DNA of 64,000 nt, taken from NCBI GenBank assembly GCA_964349045.1, contig CAYGFI010000006.1, positions 1 through 64,000 on the forward strand, given 5' to 3'. The DNA is from JACJXF01 sp964349045. Its GTDB lineage: Bacteria; Bacteroidota; Bacteroidia; Bacteroidales; GCA-2748055. Positions 37,279 to 46,568 of the stretch are shown one piece after another (position 1 is the stretch's first letter; every line of letters starts with the position of its first letter). The notes beneath the pieces were generated by a model. That model saw nothing but the letters and a program-made list of their open reading frames with translations. It was not told the DNA's origin and made no database searches. The position numbers and the translations under genes are program-made.

Positions 37279-37397
37279 AGTGGTTGTACTGGCCCGTCCG
37301 GGGCTCCCTTAACTTCCATCCAGATCACACCTCCGATTCCTGCTCTTTTTAAAGCTTCCAGGTCACGTGTGATACCTTCTTTGGATATGTTACCATT
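37279..37397. repeat. Pasted fragment of a GH106 gene 5' region
   Basis: About 119 bp match 31509-31627 in the frameshifted GH106 gene with one difference seen (CATCCAGATC versus CATCCTGATC). On the minus strand it covers the codons for ITRDLEALKRAGIGGVI. It begins next to a sequence like the arm of the 10.9-kb inverted-repeat element and ends abruptly. From 37398 to 37691 I see only AT-rich sequence with no gene, repeat or RNA that I recognise. Confidence 0.8.
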
Positions 37398-37691
37398 GTC
37401 GCCCGGGGTGAGGATGAACGTCTGATAAACAATCCCGGATGGGATTGAACATTATTTAGCTGATTTATAGATTGTTAATTAGTGCCAGAAAGAAAACTCT
37501 CTGTTTTTCAAATTTTTCAAATTTTTTTTCCTATCAACCCGGACTTCCAGGTTCATTTGCAATCTAATTTTTAGATTATGTCTTAATTTTTACGTTTTTC
37601 TCATCTTAGATCAAAAATAGCTATCTATTTTCTGACTTTTGGACATATCTCTCCCATATGAATTATCAAAAATGTATGTCAATTGCGGCAC

Positions 37692-38284
37692 CTATGCCGC
37701 TGTACAATACTCTATTTCAGCTTGTTGTCTATTTCTCCGGATGGCAATTAACTCCTGCCCGATCCGCCGCAGGTTATATGCTGCCACTGCCAGACCAACG
37801 TACCTTTTAAAATGACCATACCCCCGATCCGGGCATCGGTCCAAGCCCCGATGTTCCAACTCATTGATATTTGACTCTACTGCACTGTGTCTGTTTCTCA
37901 ACAGTTTAAAACTCCGGTGACTCTCCTCGGCTTGTTCATTTTTATTGCACTTACCCTTCTTCGGCATGACGACTTTCTCAACGCATGTTTCCAAAAAGGC
38001 CTTGTTGTCCTTGTGCCAGTAGCCCTTATCAAAACTCAGCTTCTGATACTATACCTGGTAGCCAGCGCTTGTGCGATGGGCTTTACCATCTCAGAATCGG
38101 ACTGGTTCTCCATGATCCTGTAATCTACAATCAGGTTGTATTGATCTGTGGTAATGGACAGCTTTTTTCCCAACTCCACATTAGGACTTAATTTTCCCTT
38201 GGTGATCCACTCGGTATATTCCTCGAAGATGGAGAATACCTTTTCATTATGAGGAATCTGTTCCCCTTGCAGAAGCCTGATCAA
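37692..38284 (-). pseudogene. ISNCY-family transposase remnant, frameshifted and 5'-truncated
   Basis: Read leftward, HNEKVFSIFEEYTEWITKGK and VELGKKLSITTDQYNLIVDYR are the middle of an ISNCY-type transposase. After ALATRYSI the frame slips by one base; LSFDKGYWHKDNKAFLETC then continues in another frame to VVMPKKGKCNKNEQAEESH, RNRHSAVESNINELEHRGLD and CPDRGYGHFKRYVGLAVAAY, the classic C-terminus. One missing C near 38050 explains the shift. The N-terminal half is absent to the right of 38284. It cannot make a working transposase. Confidence 0.88.
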
Positions 38285-38769
38285 TCAATATCCAGATGTC
38301 AAAGAACAACCGCAAGACGTCACCCTTGCGCACCATCCGCCCCGCTGTGCGTCGCCGGCATCAACCGGGCGGAAAAACAACACTCAAATTATCGCCAACG
38401 CATAAAACTCAGCCATCGAAAGCCCTCACTTGAAGAGCTTCGCAGCTCCATCCCGTGTTCCATCCTTGTCATCGGCGTTTTCATAGAATTTTTTACAGTT
38501 CCCCGCCTGATCGGCCGGGAAACATGGGCTGGACTATTAAATCTCAGTTTAAGAAAATTCGCTTCCGTCATTTTTAACGTAACAAGGCAGCACCATACCA
38601 CGCCAACTAAAATGACGCAATGTACGGGCTGACCCCTTATCCGGGCTGACCCCTTATCCAGATTTTGTCCAGTGTCTTCCCGGCCATCTCCCGCCGGACC
38701 CCGCCAGTAATGAGCGTGTGCCCATCTTACTGAAGAACATTCAGCCCTTTTGCGCAGATTCCCGGCCTC
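38285..38769. other. GC-richer gap with a 17-bp tandem repeat, no gene recognised
   Basis: This 485-bp stretch is noticeably richer in G+C than its surroundings. Open frames in it look random and carry no motif. The unit CGGGCTGACCCCTTATC occurs twice in tandem (38625-38641 and 38642-38658). Together with the ISNCY remnant on its left it is probably residue from a mobile element of another composition. Confidence 0.5.
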
Positions 38770-39897
38770 TTATTCCTGTGATTCCAGTGTCATCCTGAAA
38801 ACGTATGAGCAAGTTCCGTATGGCGAAGGGAATCCAAGGCCGGTAGCCATGTATAAATACGAGGGCACGCCATCTATATATAGTACTTGAGGCCGCTCGA
38901 GTTGACCTTTCTGGCTGTGTCGGTAGAGTTTAAGCTTCGTAGCCTTGTCTTTGCCTATGTAATGATCGAGGTGATGATAGCCTAATACGGTTTTCTCATA
39001 GTCAAACTCCATTCCATCTTCAGATACCCATAGCAGACCCCCACCTCCGCGTTTTTCATTCATGTCCCGACTCAACATCAAGACAATGTCATTATAAGCG
39101 AACACGTATGCATCTTCCAGCGGATGGTAGGATTCGGTAATACGCTTGGGCTCTTTGATGTAAGGTCCTTCCAACGAATCCGATAGGGCTACACCATAGG
39201 TCCAGGTATGCCCTCTCTGCCATCCTCTCCCTTCAACTTTGTCTGGCAGTGGAATCACTGCCTTGAAATAGACCTTGTATTGTCCATCATGCTTGATCAG
39301 AGAAGGATTGTCGTTCCCCCATTGTGCCGCATGATCCCAGATTTTCGGATCTCCGGACGCGCGCAGAATGGTTCCATCCGGTTCGGCACCCTTTGCGGGC
39401 CTCCAATCGTCAGACAAATCATCCGCTACATACATGATGATGCGCTGGCTCGTCGGACTGCCAGAATTGACAATAAACAATAAGACATACTTTCCGTCGA
39501 TTTGTTTGATTGTAGGATTGTGGGGAGCGTTGAAATCGCCGTCTTGATCGGGAACTGCAATGCGCAAAAAGCTAAACGGACCCTCTGGAGTATCGCCAAC
39601 ATAGTGTGCAATTTCACTCGATACGGTCCAGCCTGTCCTTTTGCCGTCTTCAGTTAGACCACCAAATTCATCATTCTCAGGGCGTTCCCATTGTGCCGCA
39701 TAGATATGGACCTTGCCATCTGGTCCAATGATGGGAGACGTACACCACACGTGGGTATTCTCGCGTTTGACTGCCACTCCAAGACACTGAAGTTTCAGCA
39801 ATGGCGGGTCAGTTTCAGCAGACTGGGTTTCTACAGGAAACAGGGCCACCAGCAAGACAAGTGATAGAACAGCATACTTCATATTTAATCTTTTCAT
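38770..39897 (-). CDS. Secreted beta-propeller glycosidase (GH43/GH117-like)
   Basis: This 375-residue protein has a signal peptide (LLVALFPVETQSA). Blade-like repeats suggest a five-bladed beta-propeller of the GH43/GH117 superfamily: THVWCTSPIIGPDGKVHIYA, DFNAPHNPTIKQIDGKYVLLF, WGNDNPSLIKHDGQYKVYFK and PLEDAYVFAYND, with Asp/Glu at the expected inner-strand sites, followed by the C-terminal LERPQVLYIDGVPSYLYMATG. Members act on arabinose, xylose, galactose or anhydro-galactose ends; the substrate here is unknown. It starts 23 bp downstream of the GH78 stop and is probably in the same transcript. Confidence 0.75.
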   Translation of the reverse strand: MKRLNMKYAVLSLVLLVALFPVETQSAETDPPLLKLQCLGVAVKRENTHVWCTSPIIGPDGKVHIYAAQWERPENDEFGGLTEDGKRTGWTVSSEIAHYVGDTPEGPFSFLRIAVPDQDGDFNAPHNPTIKQIDGKYVLLFIVNSGSPTSQRIIMYVADDLSDDWRPAKGAEPDGTILRASGDPKIWDHAAQWGNDNPSLIKHDGQYKVYFKAVIPLPDKVEGRGWQRGHTWTYGVALSDSLEGPYIKEPKRITESYHPLEDAYVFAYNDIVLMLSRDMNEKRGGGGLLWVSEDGMEFDYEKTVLGYHHLDHYIGKDKATKLKLYRHSQKGQLERPQVLYIDGVPSYLYMATGLGFPSPYGTCSYVFRMTLESQE

Positions 39898-41011
39898 GAT
39901 TTAAATGGTTTACTCGTTTGTTATTTTAATGAAATGAGATGCCTACCTGATAATAGCACTAGTCGCCCAGTTTCATCAGCTTGAGCTTTTGTGCCATTCA
40001 GAATGATCTTTCTATAATTAAAGTTCTTAACCTTAAATAAAGCTGATGTATTACAAGGGATAACTATTTCAAGCTGAATCCTTTTTCCAACTCTTTTCCA
40101 GTTGCAGGAAATTTGACCATAAAGTGACTTATAGCTGATATTAGAATAATCTAAATCTTCAATGATTGCTGGTTCAAGAATAAAATTTTTCATGCCCGGA
40201 TGGTTTTCGTCCGGTCTTATTCCTCCGAGTCCTCTGATAAACCAGGCGCCCCCTGCCAGATAGCAATTATGTACCTGGGAATTATCACCGTTCCATTGTT
40301 CCCAAACAGTTGTAGCCCCTTGCTCAATCATATACCCCCAGCCAGGATATGTTTTCTGATTAACCATGAGGTATATCAGGTCATTCCTTTCCACCTGCAT
40401 CAGGTATTCAAAGAGAAATTTTGTACCCAGCATACCGGATTGCAAATGGCCGTTATCATTAATTGTAAGTGCGACACGAAGTCGTTCAAATAACTGTTAA
40501 ACGTTCTTTAAAAGAATGATTTAATCTCATGTTCCATCATGAGTAGCCTACCGGCACATGCGTCAATGGTAACGTTGGGGTATGAAGCTGCCGGGAACAG
40601 ATTCTCTTACAGTCAGCAACATTCTGAAAGAAGTCGGCTTGGGTGGTATGGTGAAAGTAACTAAACTGCCGTTGACGTACCGTCATGCGCGAAAATGTGA
40701 AAGTTGATGATACACATTGGCCAAAATGGCAAGAAGACAAGATGCAAGTACGTTACTTACGAGCACATGGATGTTGATCTTCCGGTATATAGACAGCACC
40801 TAACCCATCCTGTTATTTGGACGAAACGTGGTAAACCTGTATTGCTCCCTTGTTGCAAAGGGTAGGTTCCCCGCAAGGAGAATACAACGTGATGCAGGTA
40901 TGGGAGGATGGAGAAAGCAAAAGCCCTTTCGTAACAAAGGGGATATGCCCACTTCCATCTGGTTCTCTTTTGCAAGAACATTGTAGTAAGACTTTTATTC
41001 AGGAATCGCAA

Positions 41012-42478
41012 ATGAAGTCCAATAAACCGGATTGTGCACCAGAAACAATACTGAAGAACTGGAACTCCATCAACTGGAAGAAAGTTAAGCAGTCGGTCAG
41101 GTCATTACAATTACGTATTGCAAAGGCAACAAGGGAAGGCAAACACAACAAGGCGAAAGCCTTGCAATGGATGCTTACCCACTCGTTTGCAGCTAAATTA
41201 TTAGCCGTAAAACGGGTTACAGAAAATTCAGGAAAGCGCACACCGGGAACTGATGGTGTGCGATGGAAAAACCCTTCTCAAAAATTCCGGGCAGCCTTAT
41301 CTTTAGTCAGGAAGGATTATAAAGCACTGCCGCTGCGCCGCCTGTTCATACTCAAAAAGAACGGTAAGAAACGACCGTTGGGAATACCCACCATGAAAGA
41401 CCGGGCATTTCAGGCTTTACACCTTCTGGCTCTTGAACCTATATCCGAAACACTGGCTGATAAAGGATCTTACGGCTTTCGTCAAAAGCGAGGCTGTCAT
41501 GATGCAATCGAAAGATGCTACATTCACCTTTCGAGAAAAGACAGTGCAACATGGATACTGGAAGGAGACATCAAAGGATGTTTTGATAATATTAATCATC
41601 AATGGTTAATGCAAAATATCCCGATGGACAAAAAGGTACTGCAACAATGGCTCAAAGCCGGATTTGTTGAAAACAAACAATTATTTCCAACAACTCAGGG
41701 TACTCCGCAAGGAGGCATCATTTCTCCAACACTAGCCAACATGACCCTCGATGGCCTTGAGGCGGCAATTGACAAGGCTCTTGGTATTACCATCAGACCT
41801 GACGGATGCCGAAAAAACACTCAAAAGGTACATCTGATCCGGTATGCCGATGATTTTATCGTTACGGCAGCCAACAAGGAAATACTGGAAACAAGGATCA
41901 AACCTCTGATCGAGGAATTCCTCGTTCAGAGAGGGTTGCAACTATCACCGGAGAAAACAAACATCACCCACATCACCGATGGGTTCGACTTCCTTGGACA
42001 AAATATAAGAATGTATTCCCGTGGAAAACTTCTTATACGCCCATCGAAGGATGCAATCAGATCGGTGAAAGAAAAGTTGAAGCAAATCATTGTCAAACAT
42101 AGGGGTTCACAAGCAGCAGTATTAATCCGAAATCTGAACCCGGTTATTACCGGATGGGCTAATTACCACAGGCACGCCTGTTCTAAGAAAACATTTTACT
42201 TGTTAGACAGGATTCTGTGGCGTAACATCTGGAACTGGGCACGACGCAGGCATAATAATCTCGGTTACAGGAAAATCGTTTCGCTGATATTCATGAGAAT
42301 TGGCAAGAGAAAATGGCAGTTCTTCGGCAAATTCGAAGATGGTAAAACTGTTTTACTTCGTATGTTTGCCTGCTTCCATATCAATCGCCACAGCCTCATT
42401 AATGGAAACGCTAATCCGTTCGATGTATCCTGGGATAATTATTTCGTTAACAGGTTAAGGTTGAAATATGTAAACTGA
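41012..42478 (+). CDS. ltrA: Group II intron reverse transcriptase/maturase
   Basis: The protein has about 488 residues from ATG 41012, preceded by AGGAA as ribosome site. The frame stays open further upstream, but the typical N-terminus (ILKNWNSINWKKVKQSVRSLQ) begins here. Reverse transcriptase blocks are clear: GTDGVRWKNP, RPLGIPTMKDRAFQALH, GSYGFRQKRGCHDAI, EGDIKGCFDNINH, TPQGGIISPTLANMTLDG and the catalytic LIRYADDFIV. The maturase X domain follows (LNPVITGWANYHRH), then FDVSWDNYFVNRLRLKYV at the end. An HNH endonuclease domain is not seen, so integration may rely on single-stranded or replicating DNA. The protein assists intron splicing and retrohoming. Confidence 0.93.
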   Translation: MKSNKPDCAPETILKNWNSINWKKVKQSVRSLQLRIAKATREGKHNKAKALQWMLTHSFAAKLLAVKRVTENSGKRTPGTDGVRWKNPSQKFRAALSLVRKDYKALPLRRLFILKKNGKKRPLGIPTMKDRAFQALHLLALEPISETLADKGSYGFRQKRGCHDAIERCYIHLSRKDSATWILEGDIKGCFDNINHQWLMQNIPMDKKVLQQWLKAGFVENKQLFPTTQGTPQGGIISPTLANMTLDGLEAAIDKALGITIRPDGCRKNTQKVHLIRYADDFIVTAANKEILETRIKPLIEEFLVQRGLQLSPEKTNITHITDGFDFLGQNIRMYSRGKLLIRPSKDAIRSVKEKLKQIIVKHRGSQAAVLIRNLNPVITGWANYHRHACSKKTFYLLDRILWRNIWNWARRRHNNLGYRKIVSLIFMRIGKRKWQFFGKFEDGKTVLLRMFACFHINRHSLINGNANPFDVSWDNYFVNRLRLKYVN

Positions 42479-42524
42479 ATATTTTGTATATTGTCGGGTG
42501 GATTATTCCGCCTTTAGAGTGCTT

Positions 42525-42558
42525 GAGCCGTATGATGGGAAACTATCACGTACGGTTC
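42525..42558 (+). ncRNA. Group II intron domain V
   Basis: GAGCCGTATGATGGG followed by AAACTATCACGTACGGTTC folds into the 34-nt hairpin typical of domain V, the catalytic core: GAGCCGTA pairs with TACGGTTC across a GNRA-like GGAAAC tip. It sits 47 bp after the maturase stop and 41 bp before the intron 3' end, as expected. Confidence 0.88.
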
Positions 42559-43750
42559 TTAGGGGACAAGGGCGGGGCAACCCGCCTGAGTTACCCGACT
42601 TAATTTTTCAAGATTCTTATTAACTTCTTCACGGTATATTTCCGGTACAATATCTGTTAAAAGAGGAAAGGCCAGATAAGGCTGCTGACCATTTGCGTAA
42701 TCCCGGCTACTTTCATTAAAAAATAACTCGTGAATTTTTGGTTTCGATGTATTAATAAGGTTTTCAAAGTATTTTTCATCTTCCGGTTTATCCAGTACAA
42801 TAGCCATATTCTTCGCCATATTTAAAACATAGACGTATATGCAGTTATTAAATAAATGAGTGGAGCGGTAATCAACCCTGCCATCCTTCGACATATCATA
42901 TCCTGGCGGAACCCAGTCACCAAGGAAACCCCTTTCAGGAAATGCTAAAATTGAATCATTATAGAGGATCCCATCATTAACACTTAAATTCATATAATTT
43001 ATGAACCGCTTAACAAATGGATATGAGCGACTTAGATTCAAAGTGTCGCCATAATAGGCATAATACTTCCATGGAAGAGCAACCCCAAAAGCACCCCAGC
43101 CGGGATTAAAGCCATAATTATGTTGAGGGGGCTCCGGAGCAGAATTTGTCCAAAAACCAGTTGGGTAATTATTCACTCGCCAATCAATGATCCATTTGTT
43201 GAAAAAAGCTGACAGATCATAGTTACACAGACTTGTTTCAAGGCTTGCATGCATATCCCCCCCATACCCAATTCTTTCCCTGTGTGGACAGTCAACAGTA
43301 TAACCCGTATGAGTAAGACACTCAAATGTATGATTGATCAGTTTCCATATATTGTTAATAAGTTCATTGGATGTTTCTACCTGTGCTATCTGCGGAATTT
43401 CAGTTCCAATCATCATTGCCTGAATGTCATTCAATCTAATATCTTTCAGCCCTTTTACAAGTACCCATCTAAAAGCATGATAATTAAATTTATTAATGAA
43501 ATGTTCTTGTTTTTTACCAGCACATTGATAAATATCCTCTTGATTATAAATTACAAATCGTCTGCCCTTATTATCATTCTCCGCACTTATGGAAAAATTC
43601 ATTACCATCGGATCATGCTGTTCTGCCCCATAACATCCAAAATATTTGCCTGACCTCATCATGTGGAACGTGTTGATGCACATGTGGGACTAACCAGAAA
43701 GTCAGTGAAGCGTGTCATATGTTTTGGATTGATATGGTATTATTATCATT

Positions 43751-46372
43751 CTATTTGGCAGGAAAACCAAATTTATATTCCACGGTTTGCATGGCATCGC
43801 CGGGTGAATCAAGATTAATATTATAAGTGATATCCCAATTACCCCTTGATGAATTATACTCGGTTTGCCAGAAATCATTGCCATAAACTGACTGGTCGAC
43901 CTTCTCCCACTTACTGTCAACCTTTCTGTATAACTCTGGATTCCGGTAGCTTCCAACATTGCTAATGGTTAACGGAACGTACCCAATACCACCTGTAACG
44001 GAGAACCGGGCAATGCTGTTATCAGCCTCAATTTTTATAGGATAGTTATTAATCAGGGTTCCGGTTGTTATATCAATATCGAGATCATTTCCGATGGCTT
44101 CCCTGTAAACCAATTCCCAGGTATTGGTCTTTTCAGACAATGCTCTGGTAAAATTCTGGTTGGGGCCATAATAGTGATTCGCAATTTCCGGAACGATAAA
44201 AAGCACTATTTCGGCCTCTATATAATCGCCTGCCAGGAAAGAGTTGCACGATGCCGGCGGTATAATATTTATCAAACCACTCGATTCTCCATGACCTTTA
44301 ATTGTATTGTATTCAGCAAACCAGGGAGGGGTATTGTCCTTACCGTTAATCCTGGCATTCCAATTTCGAATAATAAATCCCCGGTTTGCCGGTAACCAGC
44401 TGGACCTGGTTTTTGGACTGGTAAAGTATGAATCGGTGAATGAGAACCATTGCACCTTCCCTTCAGTAGCCTTCTTTTCTGTAGTGTACTGTTCTGTACT
44501 GCCAATCGTAGCTTTCCACTGCTCCTTTAATCCTGTTTCATTACCCCATGCCAATGTCCTGGACAGGGTGTAATGATATCTTTCTGCTGCAGCCTGAAAT
44601 ATAACAAAATCCTTAAATGAGATATTTTCAAGAACATTCAACCGGATTTTATATATACCCCTTGTTATATCATCTGAACGTCCAACTGAAGCAGTATATT
44701 CAAAATCCATTGAATTGTCATCCATGGTTCCTGCATAAGTTACTTCTGTGAGGTTCGGACTATATTTTCTATACTGGGTTCTGATTCTGCTATGCCAGCC
44801 CCTTGTTCCATCCATTTTGGTATAATTAAAAAAGTCGGCTCCCCCGAGATTGCTTGTCCATCCCCATTTTTCGCCTTCAGCAGATAACAAGAGTAAGGGT
44901 CTGAAATCTAATACAGGGGCACTTGCCTGATCCAGGTCAGGTTCATAGGTTATGTTCTCACCCCATGCACCGATAGCCGATTGGTCCCACTGTTGGTTAC
45001 TACCCCAGCCAATCAGACAAAGTTGGGCGTGAGATGCTGCAGGAACACCGCCCCATAATGAATTTACACTTGTATATTCCAGGGAGATGCTCGAATTTGC
45101 AGGGATTGTAAACATGCTCAATCCGTGATACCAGGTTCCTCTGAAATAATGCGAGTCCACGCCTGTTCGCCCACCGGAATGCCAGTTTTTTGATAACTGA
45201 ATGGGTATACCCACCGGATTGCCTTCACTGTCACGAAGAATCGCCGAGATACCGGTTACAGCATATACACTGCTCCCACCAGGGGTTAACCTCCCTTTTG
45301 CAAAATTGAGTCGCACAATCTGATCCCTGGATGTAGGATTGGAAACTGAAAACTGCACCCTATCCATCCTGCTATTCATATCCTTCAGCGGATCGGGGTT
45401 GCCTTCGCGGGGTTCTGCAGCTGGCTGCCTTTTAGTTTCATCGCTTCTTAAAATGACCTGATGCCAGCCTTTGTCTTTGTTATAAATCACATCCAGTTGA
45501 GCATCGATCGGCGCAATCTGTTTTGCTGTTACAATTAGTGGCTGGGCTTCCTGCTCTGAGATCTCAATGATTTTCGATTCAATATCTGCTGGTACCGGAT
45601 AAATAATTATTCCTGAATTTAATTCCTCTCCTTTTGGACACAGGGCTCTTTTTTCCATGATTACCGAAACAGCAGTGCCTTTAACCGAAAGCTTAGTAGC
45701 ATCCGTTGATTTTAAAAAGATATAACCACTTCCATCTTGTGGATTCTTCAGGGCCTTAATATCTCCGTGGTCAAGCAATTCACTAAACTCTTCCGGAAAT
45801 ACCAAATTCGTTTCAAGTCCAAGGTTTTCCAAATCTGATGATGGAGTTGCTTTCAGTATGAGTGAGAGACGGTCGGGCCAGGATATTATTTCGAGGCCGC
45901 TGTTGTAAGGTTCGCAACCGTTCAAATCCGGTAAATTTGTGATAAACCTGCGTTGAAAATATTTGCCTGTTTCCACCAATTGGCAATCGTCATCAACTCC
46001 GCTTGTGGTGGTGCACCATGACATATTTCCACCTGTGCTCAGTCCAAAGTTTAATTTACAGGGAGTATTTTCAGGAAAGCTCTCTGCATTAGTTTCTCTG
46101 AGTACAAGGTCCTCGGATTTATCACCCATATTAATGCTTAAATCCAGAACAGAAAGATTTGGGTAATCAAACGAAAGGGAATAATTGCTGGTTTTTATAG
46201 CAAATATCTGATTTCCCGTTTTAATGGTTTTCTTCCACCACATAAAGGAATAATCTTCTTGGTTTTCATAACACTGCGATGGAAGTTCCTGCGATTTACT
46301 ACTGCAGGAAATAATAAACACGAGAACCACCAGTAAGAAACAAATGTGTGTTTTAGTTTTTGTGTAGCTCAT
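43751..46372 (-). CDS. Large lipoprotein of unrecognised family
   Basis: This 873-residue protein has a lipobox ending IISC (Cys23). I recognise no named domain. The segments KNWHSGGRTGVDSHYFRGTW, YHGLSMFTIPANSSISLEYT, LWGGVPAASHAQLCLIGWG, QWDQSAIGAWGENITYEPD and NLGGADFFNYTKMDGTRGWH are strikingly rich in Trp, Gly, His and acidic residues, as in carbohydrate-active sites, and the whole looks beta-rich. The surroundings (GH78, GH29-like, GH95-like) suggest a role on the same polysaccharide. The last ~160 codons have an almost exact second copy at 26556-27037. The C-terminus (VEYKFGFPAK) looks complete. It is separated from the truncated GH78 by 67 bp. Its function is unknown. Confidence 0.8.
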   Translation of the reverse strand: MSYTKTKTHICFLLVVLVFIISCSSKSQELPSQCYENQEDYSFMWWKKTIKTGNQIFAIKTSNYSLSFDYPNLSVLDLSINMGDKSEDLVLRETNAESFPENTPCKLNFGLSTGGNMSWCTTTSGVDDDCQLVETGKYFQRRFITNLPDLNGCEPYNSGLEIISWPDRLSLILKATPSSDLENLGLETNLVFPEEFSELLDHGDIKALKNPQDGSGYIFLKSTDATKLSVKGTAVSVIMEKRALCPKGEELNSGIIIYPVPADIESKIIEISEQEAQPLIVTAKQIAPIDAQLDVIYNKDKGWHQVILRSDETKRQPAAEPREGNPDPLKDMNSRMDRVQFSVSNPTSRDQIVRLNFAKGRLTPGGSSVYAVTGISAILRDSEGNPVGIPIQLSKNWHSGGRTGVDSHYFRGTWYHGLSMFTIPANSSISLEYTSVNSLWGGVPAASHAQLCLIGWGSNQQWDQSAIGAWGENITYEPDLDQASAPVLDFRPLLLLSAEGEKWGWTSNLGGADFFNYTKMDGTRGWHSRIRTQYRKYSPNLTEVTYAGTMDDNSMDFEYTASVGRSDDITRGIYKIRLNVLENISFKDFVIFQAAAERYHYTLSRTLAWGNETGLKEQWKATIGSTEQYTTEKKATEGKVQWFSFTDSYFTSPKTRSSWLPANRGFIIRNWNARINGKDNTPPWFAEYNTIKGHGESSGLINIIPPASCNSFLAGDYIEAEIVLFIVPEIANHYYGPNQNFTRALSEKTNTWELVYREAIGNDLDIDITTGTLINNYPIKIEADNSIARFSVTGGIGYVPLTISNVGSYRNPELYRKVDSKWEKVDQSVYGNDFWQTEYNSSRGNWDITYNINLDSPGDAMQTVEYKFGFPAK

Positions 46373-46568
46373 AACTATTTATTTTAATTTTCAGGTAAAC
46401 GTTCAGGGTTTTAAAGTTTCACCCGGATATTCAATTTCCGCCCTTTTTAAGGCTCAGAGAAGGGTAGTTATTTCCATATTGAGACTTTTTCAGAAATATC
46501 AACAACCGCACCTGGCAATAAATCCGTAATTAATTGACTTATATTACTCATCTAAAATGATATAGTAG

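Larger units (their letters stand above)
40469..42599 (+). mobile_element. Group II intron, apparently full length
   Basis: The 5' end starts with GTGCGAC, matching the group II consensus GTGYG, and the 3' end is ACCCGAC, consistent with a terminal AY. The borders are fixed independently because removing this segment restores the GH78 frame exactly. Domains I-III occupy roughly the first 540 bp, the maturase gene fills domain IV, and domains V and VI form the last 75 bp. The intron is transcribed in the direction opposite to its host gene. All parts needed for mobility appear present. Confidence 0.92.
39921..43683 (-). pseudogene. GH78 alpha-L-rhamnosidase, 5'-truncated and split by an antisense group II intron
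   Basis: The 5' part (42600-43683) holds the GH78 signature DCPHRERIGYGGD, whose Asp, Glu and Asp match the rhamnose-binding and general-acid residues of known GH78 enzymes. The 3' part (39921-40468) holds TTVWEQWNG with the presumed general base. Between them lies a 2131-bp intron on the other strand. Joining base 42600 to base 40468 gives an uninterrupted frame, NLEKLITINDNGHLQSGM, with nothing lost. The visible 5' part starts at MCINTFHMMRSGKYFG without a signal peptide or the usual N-terminal domains; a stop lies three codons upstream, so the gene is also truncated. The visible coding length, about 540 residues, is below the family's usual 700-1100. Enzyme activity is not expected. Confidence 0.88.

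Noticed and set aside
38249..38632. Plus-strand open frame of 127 codons in the GC-rich gap
   Set aside because: High G+C makes stops rare here; no motif or conserved pattern is visible.
38625..38658. Two-copy 17-bp repeat considered as a CRISPR or iteron start
   Set aside because: Only two units without spacers, no cas or replication gene nearby.
40850..41011. N-terminal extension of the intron maturase frame
   Set aside because: Open by chance through intron domain IV; the family N-terminus and a ribosome site point to the ATG at 41012.
46373..46568. Gap before the unknown lipoprotein examined for a riboswitch
   Set aside because: No conserved riboswitch core or strong stem structure seen.
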